From Actinomycetota bacterium (GTDB lineage: Bacteria > Actinomycetota > Actinomycetes > Streptosporangiales > Streptosporangiaceae), in contig PMST01000474.1 of the NCBI GenBank assembly GCA_003168295.1, positions 8,985 through 17,284 of the forward strand: DNA of 8,300 nt, in the 5' to 3' direction. The translations under genes and the position numbers were made by a program. The notes under the pieces are model-generated. The model did no database searches. It had not been told where the DNA came from and saw only the letters and a program-made list of their open reading frames with translations. How positions within the stretch are numbered: position 1 is the first letter of the stretch; each line of letters opens with the position of its first letter. Shown here piece by piece: positions 6,574 to 8,300 of this stretch.

Positions 6574-7236
6574 ATGTCACTGGAGATCAAGCGGCTGCAC
6601 CTGGCCAGCCTGCAGGGCATCGACGGCAGCCGGTGGCCGGTGCACGGGTTCGTCGTCACCCATCCCGGCGGCGCGGTGCTGGTCGACACCGGGGTTGGCG
6701 GCCCGCAGCGCGTGCTGGACGACTGGCGGGTCGTCAACCGTTCGGTCGCGGACGCGCTGGCCGAATACGACCTGAGCCCGGCCGACATCGGGCTCGTGAT
6801 CAACACGCATCTGCACTTCGATCACTGCGGCCAGAACGCGGTGTTCAAGCACGCGCCGGCCTACGTGCAGCGCGCCGAGCTGGCCCGGGCCCGGCGCGAG
6901 GAACCTGAGCTGTACGAATGGTTCGGCTTCATGAACGGGCGGTTCGAGTTGCTCGACGGGGACGCGGAGGTGCTGCCCGGCCTGGAGGTCATCGCCACTC
7001 CCGGGCACACCGAAGGCCACCAGTGCGTGGTCGTGCGCGGCGGCGGGGACGGCTTCGACCTGCTGATCGGGGACGCGGCCTACACGCCGCGGCAGTACGC
7101 GGAACCGGACCGCGGCAAGCTCCCGGCCGGCCAGGCCAGCGACATCCCGGTGTGGCGCGACTCCGTGCGGCGTATAAGATCCCTTTGCCCGGAAAGGGTG
7201 CATTTTTGCCATCACACAGACATCATTCACAGCTGA
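6574..7236 (+). CDS. Metallo-beta-lactamase-fold hydrolase, AHL lactonase-like
   Basis: A 220-residue cytoplasmic metallohydrolase. The dinuclear zinc ligands are complete: THLHFDH (His79, His81, Asp83, His84), PGHTEGH (His145), GDAAY (Asp167) and HFCHH near the end (His213 most likely). Tyr170, three residues after Asp167, matches the position of the Tyr that assists lactone opening in AiiA. Overall length and motif order fit the N-acyl homoserine lactonase family, but family members also act on other lactones and esters, so the substrate is open. ATG 6574 is chosen over TTG 6562 because AGAGGA (6565-6570) is just upstream. The gene sits 8 bp after the zinc-knuckle gene and 11 bp before the cupin gene. 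Its last 22 codons are strikingly low in GC and contain a hairpin with a following T-run. Confidence 0.87.
   Translation: MSLEIKRLHLASLQGIDGSRWPVHGFVVTHPGGAVLVDTGVGGPQRVLDDWRVVNRSVADALAEYDLSPADIGLVINTHLHFDHCGQNAVFKHAPAYVQRAELARARREEPELYEWFGFMNGRFELLDGDAEVLPGLEVIATPGHTEGHQCVVVRGGGDGFDLLIGDAAYTPRQYAEPDRGKLPAGQASDIPVWRDSVRRIRSLCPERVHFCHHTDIIHS
7181..7207 (+). terminator. Hairpin plus T-run inside the 3' end of the lactonase-like gene
   Basis: CCCTTT (7181-7186) pairs with AAAGGG (7193-7198) around a six-base loop, and five T residues follow at 7203-7207 after a four-base gap. It resembles a weak intrinsic terminator but lies within the coding sequence, 29 bases before the stop. It may attenuate expression of the downstream cupin, or simply reflect local base composition. 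Confidence 0.3.
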
Positions 7237-7247
7237 CGGAGACCGCT

Positions 7248-7628
7248 ATGCGCGTCATCGCCGAGGCTGGGACCTATACGCCGCCTGACGGCGGGGATCC
7301 CGGCGACCTCAACCACTGGGTCGTCCACCTGGACAGCGCAGACCTGAGCCTGGGCACCTACTCGATTCCCGCGGGCGGCATCGATGACCAGAGCCCGCAC
7401 ACCGAGGACGAGATCTACGTGGTGCGGTCGGGCCGCGCGACGCTGGTAACGAGTTCAGGGGCGGTCGAGGTGGGTCCGGGCTCGGTGCTGTTCGTTCCGG
7501 CCGGGGAGACGCACATGTTCACCGAGATCCGCGAGGACCTGTCGCTGATCGTGGTCTTCGCGCCGCCCTACGGATCACGCGCGAAAGGCGCCGACCGGCG
7601 AGACGGGCTTGAGGACGCGAAAGGCTGA
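7248..7628 (+). CDS. Single-domain cupin protein
   Basis: A 126-residue beta-barrel protein of the cupin superfamily. Motif 1 reads SIPAGGIDDQSPHTEDEIYVVRSG with His51 and Glu55 as likely metal ligands; the first His of the usual HxH is Ser49. Motif 2 reads GPGSVLFVPAGETHMF with His89. The remaining set of two His and one Glu can still hold a metal ion in some cupins. Small cupins of this type act as dioxygenases, isomerases or ligand-binding proteins, and the reaction cannot be predicted. ATG 7248 has GGAG (7238-7241) six bases upstream. The start lies 11 bp after the lactonase-like gene, which suggests a shared transcript. The C-terminal tail after about residue 109 is charged and derives from the repeat sequence that continues past the stop codon. 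Confidence 0.84.
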   Translation: MRVIAEAGTYTPPDGGDPGDLNHWVVHLDSADLSLGTYSIPAGGIDDQSPHTEDEIYVVRSGRATLVTSSGAVEVGPGSVLFVPAGETHMFTEIREDLSLIVVFAPPYGSRAKGADRRDGLEDAKG

Positions 7629-7665
7629 CCGGCGCGAAAAGGCTGACGACGCGAAAGGCTGACCG
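7614..7665 (+). repeat. 17-bp tandem repeat between convergent genes
   Basis: Units begin at 7614, 7631 and 7648, an exact 17-base period. The first and third are identical over 18 bases (GACGCGAAAGGCTGACCG); the middle one differs at a few positions and has an extra A in the A-run, offset by a missing base. A diverged relative, GCGCGAAAGGCG, lies at 7579-7590 within the cupin gene. The cupin stop codon is the TGA of the first unit. No hairpin with a T-run is seen, so a terminator role is unproven. Confidence 0.8.
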
Positions 7666-8118
7666 CTAGACCGGGTGGGCGGCGCTGGCCGCTTCCTCGA
7701 TGCCGCGCCGGGCGAGCTCGTCGGCGCGCTCGTTGCCCGGATCGCCCGCGTGACCTTTCACCCACAGCCAGGTGACCTCGTGGCGGCTCATCGCCTCGGT
7801 CAGCCTGCGCCACAGGTCCGCGTTCTTGACCGGCTTCTTGGCCGAGGTCATCCAGCCGTTGCGCTGCCAGCCCTTGATCCACTTGGTGATGCCGTCGAGC
7901 AGGTACTTGCTGTCCGTGTGCAACTCGACCTGCGCGGGCCGCTGCAGCCCCTCGAGCGCCTGGATGGCGGCCATCAGCTCCATCCGGTTGTTCGTGGTCT
8001 GCGGGTCGCCGCCGTATAGTTCCTTTTCTGTGCCGTTCCAGCGCAGCACGGCGCCCCAGCCGCCCGGTCCGGGGTTGCCGCTGCACGCGCCGTCGGTGTA
8101 GATCACGACCTCGGTCAT
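7666..8118 (-). CDS. rnhA: Ribonuclease HI
   Basis: Degrades the RNA strand of RNA-DNA hybrids, with a role in primer and R-loop removal in the cytoplasm. The 150-residue protein has the usual length and all active-site residues of bacterial RNase HI: Asp9 ([19 protein letters not shown]), Glu47 ([10 protein letters not shown]), Asp69 (LHTDSKYL), His123 ([14 protein letters not shown]) and Asp133. The basic region [25 protein letters not shown] matches the handle that grips the hybrid. ATG 8118 is supported by the family's N-terminus and by a -10 box six bases upstream, which suggests a leaderless transcript; no ribosome binding site is seen. It is convergent with the cupin gene and divergent from tRNA-fMet, so it probably forms its own unit. 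Confidence 0.97.
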   Translation of the reverse strand: MTEVVIYTDGACSGNPGPGGWGAVLRWNGTEKELYGGDPQTTNNRMELMAAIQALEGLQRPAQVELHTDSKYLLDGITKWIKGWQRNGWMTSAKKPVKNADLWRRLTEAMSRHEVTWLWVKGHAGDPGNERADELARRGIEEAASAAHPV

Positions 8119-8124
8119 CCCGGA

Positions 8125-8130
8125 AGGTTA
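8125..8130 (-). promoter_or_regulatory. -10 box for leaderless rnhA transcript
   Basis: On the minus strand TAACCT fits TANNNT and ends six bases before ATG 8118, placing the first transcribed base on the A of the start codon. No strong -35 is visible at the expected distance. Confidence 0.5.
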
Positions 8131-8210
8131 CGCCCTGACCAGACCTGCTGACGCAGCCCCCGGCGACGGCCTGGCCGCGCCGCAGGTCAGCCGGGCGGGT
8201 CGGCGATGAT

Positions 8211-8239
8211 TTGCTTTGGACGCCAGGAGTTCATAAAGT
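8211..8239 (+). promoter_or_regulatory. Promoter of tRNA-fMet
   Basis: TTGCTT (8211-8216) and TAAAGT (8234-8239) are separated by 17 bases, the standard spacing. Transcription would start near 8246, a few bases before the mature tRNA 5' end at 8251. This is the most A/T-rich stretch in the spacer, which supports the call. Confidence 0.6.
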
Positions 8240-8250
8240 AAAGGCACCGA

Positions 8251-8300
8251 CGCGGGGTGGAGCAGTTCGGTAGCTCGCTGGGCTCATAACCCAGAGGTCG
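8251..8300 (+). tRNA. tRNA-fMet (CAT), 3' partial
   Basis: The acceptor strand CGCGGGG is followed by the D arm (GAGC ... GCTC) and an anticodon arm with stem CTGGG/CCCAG (8278-8282, 8290-8294), loop CTCATAA and anticodon CAT at 8285-8287. Initiator features are present: C at position 1, which leaves the first acceptor pair unmatched in initiators, and three consecutive G:C pairs next to the anticodon loop. The T arm and 3' acceptor strand lie beyond the window edge, so the mismatch itself cannot be confirmed. Confidence 0.93.

Noticed and set aside
7173..7178. TATAAG as a promoter for the cupin gene
   Set aside because: No -35 is visible at the right distance, the predicted start would cut through the hairpin at 7181-7198, and the cupin gene has an ordinary ribosome binding site in a tight cluster.
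7614..7665. CRISPR array
   Set aside because: The units are directly abutting 17-bp tandem copies with no spacers, and no cas gene is present.

Overview
The window comes from a very GC-rich bacterium, most likely an actinomycete. The signs are codon third positions that are almost all G or C, frequent GTG starts, several genes that look leaderless, long Pro/Ala/Arg-rich protein tails, and an initiator tRNA of normal bacterial form. The genus cannot be told from the sequence alone.

Left part (1-5071): an envelope glycosylation block. A polytopic GT-C-like membrane protein, cut at its 5' end by the window edge, is followed on the same strand by a DPM1/GtrB-like family 2 glycosyltransferase and a family 4 (GT-B) glycosyltransferase that overlaps it by four bases. 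A family 2 enzyme of this type would load a sugar onto polyprenyl phosphate, and a GT-C protein would use such a donor outside the membrane; the family 4 enzyme would work in the cytoplasm. Tail to tail with this block, overlapping it by 56 bp, lies a UPF0104 / LPG-synthase-like transmembrane protein. Its first membrane segment is separated from the rest by a one-base frameshift near 4930, so the gene is either broken or carries a sequence error.

Middle part (5072-7628): a divergent intergenic region with repeated TGGCAG half-sites, then an EamA/DMT transporter. After it comes a compact three-gene same-strand cluster: a 91-residue protein with two CxxC knuckles, a metallo-beta-lactamase-fold protein with the full metal ligand set and the Tyr of AHL lactonases, and a single-domain cupin. 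The cluster begins with a candidate leaderless promoter carrying a perfect 12-bp palindrome in its spacer.

Right part (7614-8300): three 17-bp tandem repeats between convergent genes, the housekeeping ribonuclease HI gene rnhA on the minus strand, a 132-bp divergent spacer, and the first 50 bases of tRNA-fMet with its own promoter.

Most genes belong to known families. The most valuable observations are the frameshift in the UPF0104 gene, the recurring -10 box / six bases / start codon arrangement, the glycosylation gene set with no nearby acceptor gene, and the zinc-knuckle/lactonase/cupin cluster. I did not find a clearly new defence or mobile system.
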